A stretch of DNA of 63,127 bases from Bacteroidota bacterium (GCA_013286985.1 JABDEQ010000003.1:1-63127); one strand, 5' to 3'; counted from the stretch's first letter, positions 1 through 10,013 are shown. Numbers and translations: made by a program. Notes: generated by a model from the letters alone, not told the origin.

Positions 1-3000
1 TACTTCAAACACGCAACAGAACGTTTCTGTAATTACTGCAGAATTTAATACCGATGTAAACATACGGGATGCCAAAACAGACGTTAAGGATGCTGTTGAC
101 AAAGCCAAACAAGATCTTCCACAAAACGACAATTACTTAAAAGAATCAGATATTTCTGATATCAATATTGCAGATCAGCCTATATTATATGTAAATATCT
201 CTGGGGATTATGATCTTAAAAAACTAAAAGAGTATGCAGACAACCTGAAAGATGATATCGAAGGTATGAAGCAGATCTCGAAAGTTGATGAAGTTGGTGC
301 GCTGGAGCCTAACATACAGATCAATGTCGATATTAACAAAATGACAGCTGCTCAAGTTAGTTACAATGACATTATACAGGCCATAGGTAATGAAAATATA
401 CTTTCAACTGCCGGTACTATAACTGCTGATGGTGAACAACGTGCTGTAGATATTAAAGAGGATTTTAAAAGTGCTGCACAGGTTGCCGCGATGGTAATCA
501 GAAATCCACAAGGCAGGGCCATCTATTTAAGTGACATCGCCCAGGTAAAAGACGCTTTTCAGGATCAAAAAAGTTATGCGCGCTTAAAAACGCCTAATGA
601 TCCTAATTTTAAAAATGTAATTACACTTAATGTAAGTAAAAGAGCCGGTGAGAACCTGATCGAAGCTTCTGATGAGATATACTCACTCATTAAACAAAAA
701 CAAGCTACAATTTTCCCGAAGGGGTTAAGTATAACCGTTACAGGAGATCAATCAGATAAAACACGTTCAACATTAAATGATTTAATCAATACCATTATTA
801 TCGGTTTTATATTAGTAACTATCATATTAATGTTTTTCATGGGTAGTACCAATGCTATATTCGTAGCGCTTTCGGTACCATTGTCCTGTTTTATAGCATT
901 TTTAATTATGCCATGGATAGGATTTACATTGAACATGATCGTTTTGTTCTCGTTCCTGCTTGCCCTCGGTATAGTGGTGGATGACGCAATTGTGGTAATT
1001 GAAAATACGCACCGCATTTTTAATAATGGAGCTGTCCCTATCAAAAAGGCGGCAAAAATTGCAGCAGGTGAGGTATTTATGCCGGTATTTTCGGGCACCA
1101 TGACTACCCTGGCGCCATTTATTCCTTTGGCTTTCTGGCACAGCTTAATTGGTAGTTTCATGTTCTTTTTACCAATTACACTGATTATTACTTTGCTCGC
1201 TTCACTGGTAGTAGCTTATATTATAAATCCGGTTTTTGCGGTTGATTTTATGAAGCCACATCATGAAGGCGAACACGACCATCAAACTTTTGATCGTAAA
1301 ACTGCGCGCACTACAGGGATACTTGCTGCAATAGCCGTATTTTTCTACCTGCTCGCAGCAGGTGGTATGGCCAGCATTGGCATTGGTAACTTTATGGTGC
1401 TTATTATCATCCTGTATCTGTTCAATCACTTTGTATTGTTAAAGGTGATTGACAGGTTCCAGAAAAAAGCCTGGCCGCGTTTCCAAACCTGGTATGCCAA
1501 TTTACTCGAAAAAGCTGTACACAGTCCGTGGTGGGTATTAGGTGGCACTATATTGCTTTTCTTTTTAACCATTGGATTTTCAATAGCAAGTAAGCTTAAC
1601 CTGGAACTGTTCCCATCAGCCGACCCTAACTTTGCTTATGTATACGTAACCATGCCTGTTGGTACCGATCAGGCTTATACCAATCAGGTGGTTTCCAAAT
1701 TGGAAAAAAGGGTTGCGCAGGTAGTCGAGCCAGATAAGGATATTGTAACGTCAATTATATCAAACGTATCAGTTGGGGTAACCGACCCATCAGACGAGGA
1801 TCAGGGAACCTATTATAACAAAGGTAAAATTACCGTGGCTTTTGTTGAATTTGGTAAAAGAAATGGTAAGGACACTAAAGCAATATTAAAACGGATCAGA
1901 TCATCAGTACAGGGTGTCCCGGGTGCACAACTTGCTGTTACACAAGAAGCCAGCGGACCGCCAGTACAGAAAGACGTGAGCTTAGAAATAGCCGGCGATA
2001 ATCTGGATACCTTGGTACACACAGCCAGTAGGTTGAAGAAATTCCTGGAACAACAAAACATAGCAGGTATAGAACAGCTTGTTCCGGATGTGCAAAGTGA
2101 TAAGCCCGAAATTATTTTTGATGTTGATCGTGAGCGGGCAAACAGGGAAGGCATCACAACCAACCAGATTAATCAGGCTCTTTTAACATCTATATATGGA
2201 TGGAAGGCTTCTGATTTCAGGAATACTACTGAAGATAATTATGAAATAGATGTACGCGCTCAGGAAGACCAACGCAATAATGTTGATGCGTTACGCAACT
2301 TGAAGATCACTTATCGCGACCTTGCTTCGGGCGGAGCAATAAGACAGGTACCTATTTCCGCTTTTACTGATATTCGTTATACCAACACTTATAATAATAT
2401 TAAGCACAAGCAACAAAGAAGAGTACTTACTTTGGGTTCAAATGTAATCAAGCCGAATACCCCTGCGGATGTAAACGCCCAGATAGCGAATGCCCTGAAA
2501 AGCTTTAGGCTACCGGAAAATGTTTCCATCAAAATGGGAGGTTCACAGGAGGATCAGGCTGAGACAGGAGCCTTCCTTGGTAAAGCCCTATTAATTTCAT
2601 TTGGAATGATATTGGTCATCCTGATGGCTTTGTTTAATTCAATAGGTAAAACGTTGATTATATTGAGTGAAATATTCTTTAGTATTATAGGCGTATTCCT
2701 TGGCTTGAGCATTTTCCATATGACATTTTCATTGGTAATGTCTGGCGTTGGTATTATTGCCCTTGCAGGTGTCGTCGTCCGAAACGGGATCTTGCTGGTT
2801 GAATTCTCCGACATGCTGTTGGAGCAGGGGTTAAACCTTCACGATGCTGTTGTTGAAGCAGCCAGAACCCGTATGACCCCGGTATTACTTACTGCCAGTG
2901 CAGCTATATTAGGCTTGATACCATTGGCAGTAGGCTTTAATATTGACTTTGCGGGCTTGTTTACTCATTTTAAACCACATATCTATTTTGGTGGTGATAA

Positions 3001-3175
3001 CGTAGCATTCTGGGGTCCTTTGTCATGGACAATGATATTTGGTTTAGGATTTGCCACCATCATCACACTCATCCTTGTTCCTTGTATGTATATTATAAGG
3101 GTAAGACTGAAAAACAGATTTGGGGGAAAGAAGGAAAAGGTAGTAGAAGAAGAATTTGAACCAGCTACCGTTTAA
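1..3175 (+). CDS. RND efflux transporter permease (AcrB/HAE type), 5' end outside window
   Basis: Inner-membrane permease of a tripartite RND pump, which exports amphiphilic compounds by proton antiport together with a periplasmic adaptor and an outer-membrane channel. The frame is open from the window edge, so the N-terminus is missing; about 1,057 residues remain, close to full RND length. The TM4 proton-relay motif is visible (DDAIVVIEN, bases about 975-1005), as are two large periplasmic loops and twelve-helix-like hydrophobic blocks. The TM10 motif reads VVRNGILLVEF, with Arg where AcrB has Lys940. The adaptor and outer-membrane genes are presumably upstream. A TetR gene follows downstream. 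The substrate cannot be predicted from sequence. Confidence 0.9.
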   Translation, partial: TSNTQQNVSVITAEFNTDVNIRDAKTDVKDAVDKAKQDLPQNDNYLKESDISDINIADQPILYVNISGDYDLKKLKEYADNLKDDIEGMKQISKVDEVGALEPNIQINVDINKMTAAQVSYNDIIQAIGNENILSTAGTITADGEQRAVDIKEDFKSAAQVAAMVIRNPQGRAIYLSDIAQVKDAFQDQKSYARLKTPNDPNFKNVITLNVSKRAGENLIEASDEIYSLIKQKQATIFPKGLSITVTGDQSDKTRSTLNDLINTIIIGFILVTIILMFFMGSTNAIFVALSVPLSCFIAFLIMPWIGFTLNMIVLFSFLLALGIVVDDAIVVIENTHRIFNNGAVPIKKAAKIAAGEVFMPVFSGTMTTLAPFIPLAFWHSLIGSFMFFLPITLIITLLASLVVAYIINPVFAVDFMKPHHEGEHDHQTFDRKTARTTGILAAIAVFFYLLAAGGMASIGIGNFMVLIIILYLFNHFVLLKVIDRFQKKAWPRFQTWYANLLEKAVHSPWWVLGGTILLFFLTIGFSIASKLNLELFPSADPNFAYVYVTMPVGTDQAYTNQVVSKLEKRVAQVVEPDKDIVTSIISNVSVGVTDPSDEDQGTYYNKGKITVAFVEFGKRNGKDTKAILKRIRSSVQGVPGAQLAVTQEASGPPVQKDVSLEIAGDNLDTLVHTASRLKKFLEQQNIAGIEQLVPDVQSDKPEIIFDVDRERANREGITTNQINQALLTSIYGWKASDFRNTTEDNYEIDVRAQEDQRNNVDALRNLKITYRDLASGGAIRQVPISAFTDIRYTNTYNNIKHKQQRRVLTLGSNVIKPNTPADVNAQIANALKSFRLPENVSIKMGGSQEDQAETGAFLGKALLISFGMILVILMALFNSIGKTLIILSEIFFSIIGVFLGLSIFHMTFSLVMSGVGIIALAGVVVRNGILLVEFSDMLLEQGLNLHDAVVEAARTRMTPVLLTASAAILGLIPLAVGFNIDFAGLFTHFKPHIYFGGDNVAFWGPLSWTMIFGLGFATIITLILVPCMYIIRVRLKNRFGGKKEKVVEEEFEPATV

Positions 3176-3208
3176 CCAAAACAAAAGTTTAATATACACA
3201 AATAAAAA

Positions 3209-3244
3209 AATAGCCGTTCCAATTAAGGAGCGGCTATTTTTTTT
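3209..3244 (+). terminator. Rho-independent terminator after the RND pump gene
   Basis: A 12-bp stem (3209-3220 with 3227-3238, one G-U pair) around a 6-base loop is followed by a run of T. It sits 33 bases after the pump stop codon and separates the pump from the tetR-like gene. Confidence 0.85.
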
Positions 3245-3362
3245 ATTAGTTGCTAAAGCAAAAAAATATTTGTAAATTTTGATAGATTTGTTAAAAAAGT
3301 CAGCAAACCAAAGACAACCTATTTTAGCTTTATCAGGTATTATATTATATAATTAACTTACC

Positions 3363-3980
3363 ATGATTACCGTTACTGATCAGCAGGACATTAAAAGGGA
3401 AAAAATTCTGGATGCAGCCCATCAGCGTTTTTTGCATTACGGCTATTCAAAAACAACAATGAATGAGATTGCCGGCGATCTGTCAATGTCAAAAGCCTTG
3501 CTTTATTATTATTTCCCTGACAAAAGTCAGCTATATGTTGCCGTAATGCAAAAGGTAGCGGGCGATTACCTGAAGATCCTTCAGTCAAGGGTTAATACCT
3601 TTACTAATTTAAAGGAGGCATTTGTATTTCAGATAGACACCCAGCATAATTTTATAGTAACCAATTACAACTTTTTTGATTTTTTCAGGCTTAACGAACA
3701 AAACTTGCCCGATGCTATCTGGCAGATTGTTGAACAGGTGCATCAATCAGAAATTGATTTATTGGTAAATGCGATAAATACCGAGGCCGAAAAAGGAAAT
3801 ATCAATCCGGTTAAAAACCCAACAGAAATCATCAGTTTGTTGCTGGATGCGTTGCATGGCGTTAGGGTGAGCTCGGTGTCCAATAAAAAAACCATGTTCC
3901 ACCGTAAAGAGGACCTGGACGAAATCCACAAAAAGCGCCTTTTACTTGCCGATATTTTTATGAAGGGATTGCTTCATTAA
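3363..3980 (+). CDS. TetR/AcrR family transcriptional regulator
   Basis: A 205-residue one-component regulator. The N-terminal helix-turn-helix has the usual TetR pattern (residues about 30-55, with TMNEIA, then SMSKALLYYYFPDKSQL). The C-terminal half is helical and should bind a ligand. It follows the RND pump in the same direction but beyond a terminator, so it is probably transcribed separately. Regulation of the pump is a reasonable guess from position and family only. The bases upstream are AT-rich and contain a possible -7 box TAGATTTG at 3283-3290, but no convincing -33 element. Confidence 0.88.
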   Translation: MITVTDQQDIKREKILDAAHQRFLHYGYSKTTMNEIAGDLSMSKALLYYYFPDKSQLYVAVMQKVAGDYLKILQSRVNTFTNLKEAFVFQIDTQHNFIVTNYNFFDFFRLNEQNLPDAIWQIVEQVHQSEIDLLVNAINTEAEKGNINPVKNPTEIISLLLDALHGVRVSSVSNKKTMFHRKEDLDEIHKKRLLLADIFMKGLLH

Positions 3981-4151
3981 CATCCCGGCCTTTCATTACC
4001 TTCTGTCACTATTCAGTAAAAAGAAAATGTATTTAGCTGTAAACCAGCTCACAATCAATACCTTTGCCTAATAATTTTGCGAGTTAAAATATAGCTTTCA
4101 TAGCAGGTTTAAGATACTTCTAATTTAGAGGTGATTGTTTTAGAGTGATTG

Positions 4152-4184
4152 AAGCAGGTTTGATTTTTCAAACCTGCTTTTTTA
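4152..4184 (+). terminator. Terminator downstream of the tetR-like gene
   Basis: An 11-bp perfect stem (4152-4162 with 4169-4179) is followed by a T run on the plus strand. It lies 170 bases past the tetR-like stop, and its T run ends at the stop codon of the convergent minus-strand gene. The stem could end transcripts from both sides, but only the plus strand has the T tract. Confidence 0.7.
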
Positions 4185-4586
4185 TTGACCCTCAATAAGG
4201 CTGATAACCGACCAGTTGGCATCGTTGAGTTTGTCGCCACCGCGGTATTTTAAAGTAATGGAAAAAATTTCTTTGCTGGCTGCCGCGCTTTTCCTAAAGG
4301 ATGACTTAATTATAAAGACAGAATCGGGCCTGTGATAGCATAAAAAACCATCGTCTGTAAATTGTATATCTGAGGGGCTTACGGTTGGTTTGATATAATC
4401 CTTTGCAATTAAAAAAGCATCATGATCTGACGGCATGGAGCTGGAAAAAATATCGTCCAAACCTGAACGCAATGCTATTCTTAGCATAACAAATAAAAAC
4501 AAGATAATAAATATCACCAAAAAGACTATTCCCTGGTTAGTTGACTTTCCTTTACGTTCTTTTTCGGCTATGTAATCTTTTTTCAT
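4182..4586 (-). CDS. Hypothetical single-pass membrane protein
   Basis: A 134-residue protein of unknown function. A longer frame reaches 4694, but the start MKKDYIAEKERK at 4586 gives a normal membrane-protein N-terminus: a charged cytoplasmic stretch, one hydrophobic segment (residues about 18-36), then a soluble domain of about 95 residues outside. The soluble part has repeated beta-strand-like segments and ends NWSVISLIEG. No family was recognised. It stands alone between convergent and codirectional neighbours. Confidence 0.6.
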   Translation of the reverse strand: MKKDYIAEKERKGKSTNQGIVFLVIFIILFLFVMLRIALRSGLDDIFSSSMPSDHDAFLIAKDYIKPTVSPSDIQFTDDGFLCYHRPDSVFIIKSSFRKSAAASKEIFSITLKYRGGDKLNDANWSVISLIEGQ

Positions 4587-4727
4587 AGTCAAATGGTTTA
4601 AGGTTTTAAAAATCTGATTATGTTTTAAACCTTTTGACCTATAAATTGTTTTCGCAATAAAAACAAAGTAAACACACCGCTCTGCAACTAACAAATTCAG
4701 ATTGGTAAAAACGGCAAAAAAATGTTC

Positions 4728-5744
4728 TTATAGCCAAATTTCGCTTTCCTTCTCATCAAAGGGAGCATAGTTGATATATTGAACAAAACGGGGCAGAAGA
4801 GCCGTATTGGGGCTGCTGCCGTGCGGGAGAGCATGGTGCCAGATAATGAAATCACCTGCGTTTGCTGCAATCGGTGTAGCGCCCAACGCATATAAATCTT
4901 CTTTACGAGGGTCGGTATTTGGCGGCAAGTTTTCTAACCATTCTTCAAGAATGTTTTGAAAACCGGGAACAACTGTAAACGCGCCCTGATTTTCGGCTGT
5001 ATCAGACAAATAGAGGAGGCCCTGAGTGCCAAAAGGCACAGGAGGGTGAATACTCACATCCCAATGCAGAAAAGGTCCAGGGAAGCGATAAAGTGCTGTT
5101 TCCGGTGGATTAAAACCCACTCTGTCTGTATTTACCCAAAGGTCTTTCCGGTTCCAAAGTTCTTCGAAGGCTCTTTTAATTTTAGGGGCCTTACGATTCT
5201 GTTCAAGTAATTGGTGTTGAAAAAGCTGAACCATTATGCCTTGCCTGGCGTTATGGTGATCGTACCAGGTATCCTTATCATTGCGATCAATCTTTATATA
5301 GTCGCATAATGCCTGTATTGTCTGGTCGCAGCATTCCTTAGTTACCGCATTTTTTATAATTACGTAACCGTTTTTATTCCAAAACGCCCAATCTTCATCT
5401 GTCAATAATTCTCTTTGGACTGAGCTGGTGTTCAAAGTATTCTTATCATCAAACAAGCTGTTAAACTGAGTAACCTTTTCTGCGTCAGGCGATCCGGCGG
5501 TTTCTAAGATCCAGTTTTCAAATTCATCAAATGTCGGCGCTTTGCGGTATACATATAAAATAGTTTGCTCAAGCCCTAGTCCAACCACTGTTAATAGCGT
5601 AGTATCCATTTTCCATTCATCCTGAAAAGAATCGGACGAAAGTTTTCCATCTCTTTTCAGGAGCGACTTATTCCAATAGCGTTTAAGATGTTTTACATTT
5701 AATTTCCCGGTTTCGCTTGACGGCGTTATTTCATGTACCAGCAT
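4728..5744 (-). CDS. Phytanoyl-CoA dioxygenase (PhyH) family protein
   Basis: A 338-residue Fe(II)/2-oxoglutarate-dependent oxygenase of the PhyH family, which hydroxylates small molecules. The iron ligands are visible as HWD (residues 227-229) and a distal His in WHHALPHGSS (about 303-308). Arg319 is a candidate for 2-oxoglutarate binding. The first 110 residues are an extension not needed for the core fold. The substrate is unknown and the neighbours give no pathway. It has no signal peptide and should be cytoplasmic. Confidence 0.82.
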   Translation of the reverse strand: MLVHEITPSSETGKLNVKHLKRYWNKSLLKRDGKLSSDSFQDEWKMDTTLLTVVGLGLEQTILYVYRKAPTFDEFENWILETAGSPDAEKVTQFNSLFDDKNTLNTSSVQRELLTDEDWAFWNKNGYVIIKNAVTKECCDQTIQALCDYIKIDRNDKDTWYDHHNARQGIMVQLFQHQLLEQNRKAPKIKRAFEELWNRKDLWVNTDRVGFNPPETALYRFPGPFLHWDVSIHPPVPFGTQGLLYLSDTAENQGAFTVVPGFQNILEEWLENLPPNTDPRKEDLYALGATPIAANAGDFIIWHHALPHGSSPNTALLPRFVQYINYAPFDEKESEIWL

Positions 5745-6147
5745 TATGTCGTTATTTTAGGTTTTGAATGATAAGATCAGGAATAAAAGTAATTAAAGTA
5801 CATTAAATTTCATAAAGCAAAAAACAAAGCCCCCATTGAAACCCGCCACTCCAATTGAGACTTTAAGCGTTAAGTAAAATCTGCAAAATGAAAAAGAAAG
5901 TAACTTATATGAATTAAAACTTTTTTACGAAATACTGTAAGGAATTAATTGTTCAAGCTACTAATGCAGTAAATAGCGTAAGTTCTTTATATAAATGCAC
6001 CCTTAATTTTTAAACACTTTGTCATTTACAAATCAAATTATTGTTTCTGACGTATTTTGGCAATCAATAGACCGTATTTATAAATTGAAAGGGCAAATTT
6101 CACGTTGGTTATCTTAGTATGCTTTTAACATGTTTAACATTATATAT
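5745..6147. other. 403-bp intergenic region between divergent PhyH and msrA
   Basis: AT-rich divergent region that must hold the promoters of the PhyH gene (minus) and of msrA-msrB (plus). I see no open frame of useful length, no clear terminator and no full TTTG/TAnnTTTG promoter. TATTTTGG near 6052 is the closest -7-like word. Confidence 0.5.
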
Positions 6148-6777
6148 ATGAACAAAACCATTTTTTTCTTAATAGCGGCTTTTATCGCAGGTTTTTCAAT
6201 ATCAGCCCAGGCAAAAAACATTATCCATCCTCCAAAAACAAAAAAGCTTGATACGGCAACTTTTGCAACCGGCTGTTTTTGGTGTACAGAGGCAAAATTC
6301 AAAGAACTGAGAGGGGTAGAAAAAGTCACCTCGGGCTTTATTGGGGGCCATGTGGCTAATCCATCTTATGAGCAGGTTTGTACCGGCACAACCGGGCATG
6401 CAGAGGCCTGTAATATTGTTTATGATCCGGCCGTAATTTCATACGACGAGTTATTGGAAGCCTTTTTTGTAGCGCATGATCCAACACAATTAAACAGGCA
6501 GGGTAATGACGTGGGCACACAATATCGTTCGGCCATTTTTTTTCATAATACAGAGCAAAAGGAAAAGGCAAATTATTACATCAGGAAGCTTAACCAGGAA
6601 AAAGTATACAAAAGCGATATTGTAACACAGGTAACTCCTTATACAATATTTTATAAGGCCGAAAATTATCATCAAAACTATTACAGTTTAAATGGGAGCC
6701 AGCCTTATTGCAAATATGTAATACAACCGGAATTAGAAAAATTCAAACAAGTATTTAAAGACAAACTAAAAAAATGA
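6148..6777 (+). CDS. msrA: Peptide-methionine (S)-S-oxide reductase MsrA, exported
   Basis: Reduces the S-epimer of methionine sulfoxide in proteins. The start at 6148 gives an N-terminal signal peptide (MNKTIFFLIAAFIAG, ending SAQA), so the enzyme should work in the periplasm. An upstream in-frame ATG at 6130 adds six residues and is less likely. The active-site motif GCFWC is at residues about 42-46, and the family blocks GHAEA and DVGTQYRSAIFF follow. Its stop overlaps the msrB start by four bases (ATGA), so the two are co-transcribed and probably translationally coupled. Confidence 0.93.
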   Translation: MNKTIFFLIAAFIAGFSISAQAKNIIHPPKTKKLDTATFATGCFWCTEAKFKELRGVEKVTSGFIGGHVANPSYEQVCTGTTGHAEACNIVYDPAVISYDELLEAFFVAHDPTQLNRQGNDVGTQYRSAIFFHNTEQKEKANYYIRKLNQEKVYKSDIVTQVTPYTIFYKAENYHQNYYSLNGSQPYCKYVIQPELEKFKQVFKDKLKK

Positions 6778-7295
6778 AATCAGCCATCTTATTAATTACC
6801 ATTCTATTCGTTTCCTTTTCCAGTGCCTTTGCACAACAATTAAAAACAACAAAGGGGCACGAAAATAATCCGTACTACTCGAACACTGATATTAAAAAGC
6901 TGAATGTAAGTGATGCGGAGTGGAAAAAAATTCTATCGCCCGCACTGTATGCCACAGCCAGGGAGCAGGCCACCGAAAAGCCTTTTACCGGCCAATACTG
7001 GAACAAAGATGCAAAAGGTACTTATTACTGTGCTGTTTGCGGAAATGTATTGTTTAAGTCGGATGCGAAATTTGCCAGCTCTTGTGGGTGGCCAAGTTTT
7101 TTTGAACCTGTAAGGAAAAACAGCGTGATATACCGTTCCGATAATTCGTATGGCATGGATCGTACAGAAGTTATTTGCGCCAGGTGTGGATCGCATCTGG
7201 GTCATATATTTGATGACGGACCGGCGCCAACTTATAAAAGATATTGCATGAATTCTATTTCTTTAGATTTTCAGCCGGACGGTTTTTCTAAATAG
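6774..7295 (+). CDS. msrB: Peptide-methionine (R)-S-oxide reductase MsrB, exported
   Basis: Reduces the R-epimer of methionine sulfoxide, complementing MsrA. It has 173 residues and a signal peptide ending SSAFAQ. The zinc site is formed by C86/C89 (CAVC) and C135/C138 (CARC). The catalytic cysteine is C158 in RYCMNSISLDF, and C104 in SSCGWPSFF is a possible resolving cysteine. With the overlapping msrA it makes a periplasmic repair pair for oxidised envelope proteins, here as two polypeptides rather than the MsrAB fusion found in some bacteria. Confidence 0.94.
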   Translation: MKSAILLITILFVSFSSAFAQQLKTTKGHENNPYYSNTDIKKLNVSDAEWKKILSPALYATAREQATEKPFTGQYWNKDAKGTYYCAVCGNVLFKSDAKFASSCGWPSFFEPVRKNSVIYRSDNSYGMDRTEVICARCGSHLGHIFDDGPAPTYKRYCMNSISLDFQPDGFSK

Positions 7296-7335
7296 TGATT
7301 GACATTTTATCGTTTGAATTTCATAGATTTATAGA

Positions 7336-8238
7336 ATGGCATCAAAGGAAACTGTAGCTGATTTCCACCATCGTTTGATAAATGATAATTCAGAACCCGG
7401 AAAATTTAATGTTTACCTGTCAGAGGGTTATTGCGATGCTGTGCCTCTAACACATAATAGGCGAGACCTTTATAAAATATCGTTGGTGTTAAAAGGCAAT
7501 GGCATCTTATCATATGCTGATAGGACCTTTCATATAGAAGATAACATTATTGCATTTTTTAACCCCATGATCCCTTATACATGGGAGCCATTAACAGATG
7601 CCCATATGGCTTACTCCTGTTTGTTTACAGAAGAATTTGTTAACCAGAATATGAAAAGCGGAACGCTTTCGGAGTCGCCGCTTTTCAAGGTTTGCGGCAA
7701 TCATATTTTACAGCCCGATGAGAAATCAATAGATTTTTTAAAGAGTCTTTTTGAACAGATGAAGGAAGAAGTGCAATCATCGCATATTAATAAATATGAT
7801 TTGTTGCGCAGCTATGTGCAGATCATTATGCATGAAGCACTTAAGATTAAGCCGGTTGATAATCACCACAAAGAAGCTACACCGTCGGTACGCATCAGTG
7901 AATTATTTTTGAAATTGTTGGAAAGGCAGTTTCCCATCCCTTCGCTGCATCATATCATTCATTTTAAAAACGCCAATGAATTTGCCGGTCAACTGGCTAT
8001 CCATACCAATCATCTAAACAGAGCACTTAAGGAAACAACCGGCAATACAACAAACGAACATATTGCCCAACGAATAATTAAAGAGGCTAAGGCGCTGTTG
8101 CTTCACAGCAATTGGGGCATAGGCGAAATTGGCTACTGCCTCGGCTTTGAACATGCATCCAATTTTAATATCTTTTTTAAAAAACATACCGGACTACCGC
8201 CCAGCCAGTTCAAAAAGTTGCAGGCTTCCATTTTATAA
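7336..8238 (+). CDS. AraC family transcriptional regulator
   Basis: A 300-residue regulator with an N-terminal cupin-like sensing domain (residues about 20-150) and a C-terminal AraC-type double helix-turn-helix (about 190-295). The last part shows the family ending GYCLGFEHASNFNIFFKKHTGLPPSQF. It starts 40 bases after msrB on the same strand and could be read through from it. Neither ligand nor targets can be told from sequence. Confidence 0.88.
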   Translation: MASKETVADFHHRLINDNSEPGKFNVYLSEGYCDAVPLTHNRRDLYKISLVLKGNGILSYADRTFHIEDNIIAFFNPMIPYTWEPLTDAHMAYSCLFTEEFVNQNMKSGTLSESPLFKVCGNHILQPDEKSIDFLKSLFEQMKEEVQSSHINKYDLLRSYVQIIMHEALKIKPVDNHHKEATPSVRISELFLKLLERQFPIPSLHHIIHFKNANEFAGQLAIHTNHLNRALKETTGNTTNEHIAQRIIKEAKALLLHSNWGIGEIGYCLGFEHASNFNIFFKKHTGLPPSQFKKLQASIL

Positions 8239-8250
8239 GCAAGCCAAAAA

Positions 8251-8279
8251 TAGCAGGAGCATTTTGGCTCCTGCCATTA
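8251..8279 (-). terminator. Terminator of the PLD-like gene
   Basis: An 8-bp GC-rich stem (8253-8260 with 8267-8274) lies between convergent genes. Read on the minus strand it is followed by TATTTTTGG, so it best serves the PLD-like gene ending at 8292. It could also stop the araC-like transcript. Confidence 0.6.
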
Positions 8280-8291
8280 AAAAACGATAAA

Positions 8292-10013
8292 TTACTTCGA
8301 GAAAAGCTGCCTGTCTTTTGCTTTTTGAGGTACGGTGTAATCTTCCATCCACCAGGGTTGATCAGTGGCTGTTTTGGGAGGCGTGGCAAGTGATAAAGTT
8401 TGACCAGCCGGCGCTTTTGATTCCGCATCCCGCCATTCATAATGATCAAACATGGATACGGCCTGTATCATATACGAAACTGCAACCCTTTGATCCTGAA
8501 TGAGCCATAAATTTTCACCATTGTTACGATCGGCAGATGTTGAAAAATTATAAGACCCCATATAAACTCTGGCAGTAGGTTTATCAAAATCAATCACTAC
8601 AAATTTGTGGTGCAAATGTATACCCGCACCGCCTGAATATTCAGATTTAAAAGGTTCAGGCACGTTTCCAACAAGGTTGGTGGGGAAAGCAACAGGAGGG
8701 TTGCCATCCGGCGCCTGCAGATCAAGCCCTTTAACACCTTTATCAGAAAGGCCATAAACAAACATACCGGTTGCATCAGTAACTGCGGTAATGGAATCTT
8801 TGATGACACCGTCAGTTTGATATAAAAATGCCAGTGAAAACAGCAGGCTGGAAGTGGTAGTTTTAATATCGTCGGCAATTCCCTGCAAACAAGCATTTGT
8901 TGCACTATGTGGCGAAAAGGCAATTTTGGCTTCAATGCCCGGCAATTTCAAATCGGTCCATTGAGCAGAAGCCGTTGCTGCAAACCCGGCGGGTTTATTC
9001 GGGTTGTTCCACATATTATTAAATGCGGCAACAAACAAACTTACCGGGTAAGCGCCATGAACAACCATGGCATTATTGTTCTGAATAAAAAAGCCGCGCC
9101 ACGAATAATTGGTAGAACCACCGATAGCTATTTGAACGTTATTACCATCCACCGCAATAAATTTATTGTGCTGCAGACCGCCAACCTTTTGACGTTGTAC
9201 CTGGCCACGCCCCGCTGTGGCAACCAACATTGTTTCGGCAGCGTCTTCGGGCGAATTGGCTACCCCGTGAGATCCGGAATTGTCAATAATGATCTGTAAT
9301 CGGGCACCCAGTTTTTGGAGCCTGGCAACAACCTCCGGTTCGTTCAGATCGTATGCAGCCACGTAAACTTTAGCCGAAGGATCGTTATAACCCTGGTCGA
9401 GCGCGTCCAGTATCCTGGCCCGGGCTTCAAAGCCCATCCAATCGAGCGCGGCAGGCTGTTGCGGGTTGGCCGAGGTAAAGGTGAGCGGGTTTTGTTTGGG
9501 GCCCGGTAATAAGGTATTAACGGTATTATCCGGCTCAAATTTATCGGCAAACGCCTGCGACATTACAAAACCCCGTGTATACGCCACGGCTAATATACCC
9601 GGATAGGTATCACTTTGTAATTGTATGGCCGCTACCTGTGCAGCCTGGTAGCTTAGAGCGCCGGTTGCATCCATAAATACAGGGGTTACACGATAGGTAT
9701 AGTCGCCGGTAAGACCCGGTTTTTGTGGGAAATGTACCCAACGGAATTTCTGAATAGGAGAGAGCAACGACGATAACGTAGCAGCATTTACAGCGCCCGC
9801 AGCATTTAAAAACGAAAGACGATTTGGCAGAGGCGTAAATTCCGCATCGCCAGGCTCCATGTACTCAATGCCAAAGCCAACAAAATCGAGGGGCGGTTGC
9901 CCGTTTTTCCAGTCCATCCCCAGCAGGCACATGCCTTCGCCGCGAAAGATTTTTAACGTAAAAGGGGCGGCATCATTGGTGCCGTAAACTTCAAAATCAG
10001 GAGGAGTTGCCAT
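8292..10013 (-). CDS. Phospholipase D-like (HKD) domain protein
   Basis: A 573-residue PLD-superfamily protein that hydrolyses or transfers phosphodiester bonds. Two HKD motifs are present: HNKFIAVDG (His282, Lys284, Asp289) and HHKFVVID (His468, Lys470, Asp475). Each is followed by a small GS-N motif (GGSTNYS, MGSYNFS), so a complete bilobal active site is expected. There is no signal peptide. The first 150 residues look like a fibronectin/beta-sandwich region. Substrate (lipid or nucleic acid) is not predictable. It is divergent from the MarC gene. Confidence 0.82.
   Translation of the reverse strand: MATPPDFEVYGTNDAAPFTLKIFRGEGMCLLGMDWKNGQPPLDFVGFGIEYMEPGDAEFTPLPNRLSFLNAAGAVNAATLSSLLSPIQKFRWVHFPQKPGLTGDYTYRVTPVFMDATGALSYQAAQVAAIQLQSDTYPGILAVAYTRGFVMSQAFADKFEPDNTVNTLLPGPKQNPLTFTSANPQQPAALDWMGFEARARILDALDQGYNDPSAKVYVAAYDLNEPEVVARLQKLGARLQIIIDNSGSHGVANSPEDAAETMLVATAGRGQVQRQKVGGLQHNKFIAVDGNNVQIAIGGSTNYSWRGFFIQNNNAMVVHGAYPVSLFVAAFNNMWNNPNKPAGFAATASAQWTDLKLPGIEAKIAFSPHSATNACLQGIADDIKTTTSSLLFSLAFLYQTDGVIKDSITAVTDATGMFVYGLSDKGVKGLDLQAPDGNPPVAFPTNLVGNVPEPFKSEYSGGAGIHLHHKFVVIDFDKPTARVYMGSYNFSTSADRNNGENLWLIQDQRVAVSYMIQAVSMFDHYEWRDAESKAPAGQTLSLATPPKTATDQPWWMEDYTVPQKAKDRQLFSK

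Noticed and set aside
748..1161. Antisense frames within the RND pump and other large genes
   Set aside because: These are shadows of the real coding frames, with no start context or recognised family.
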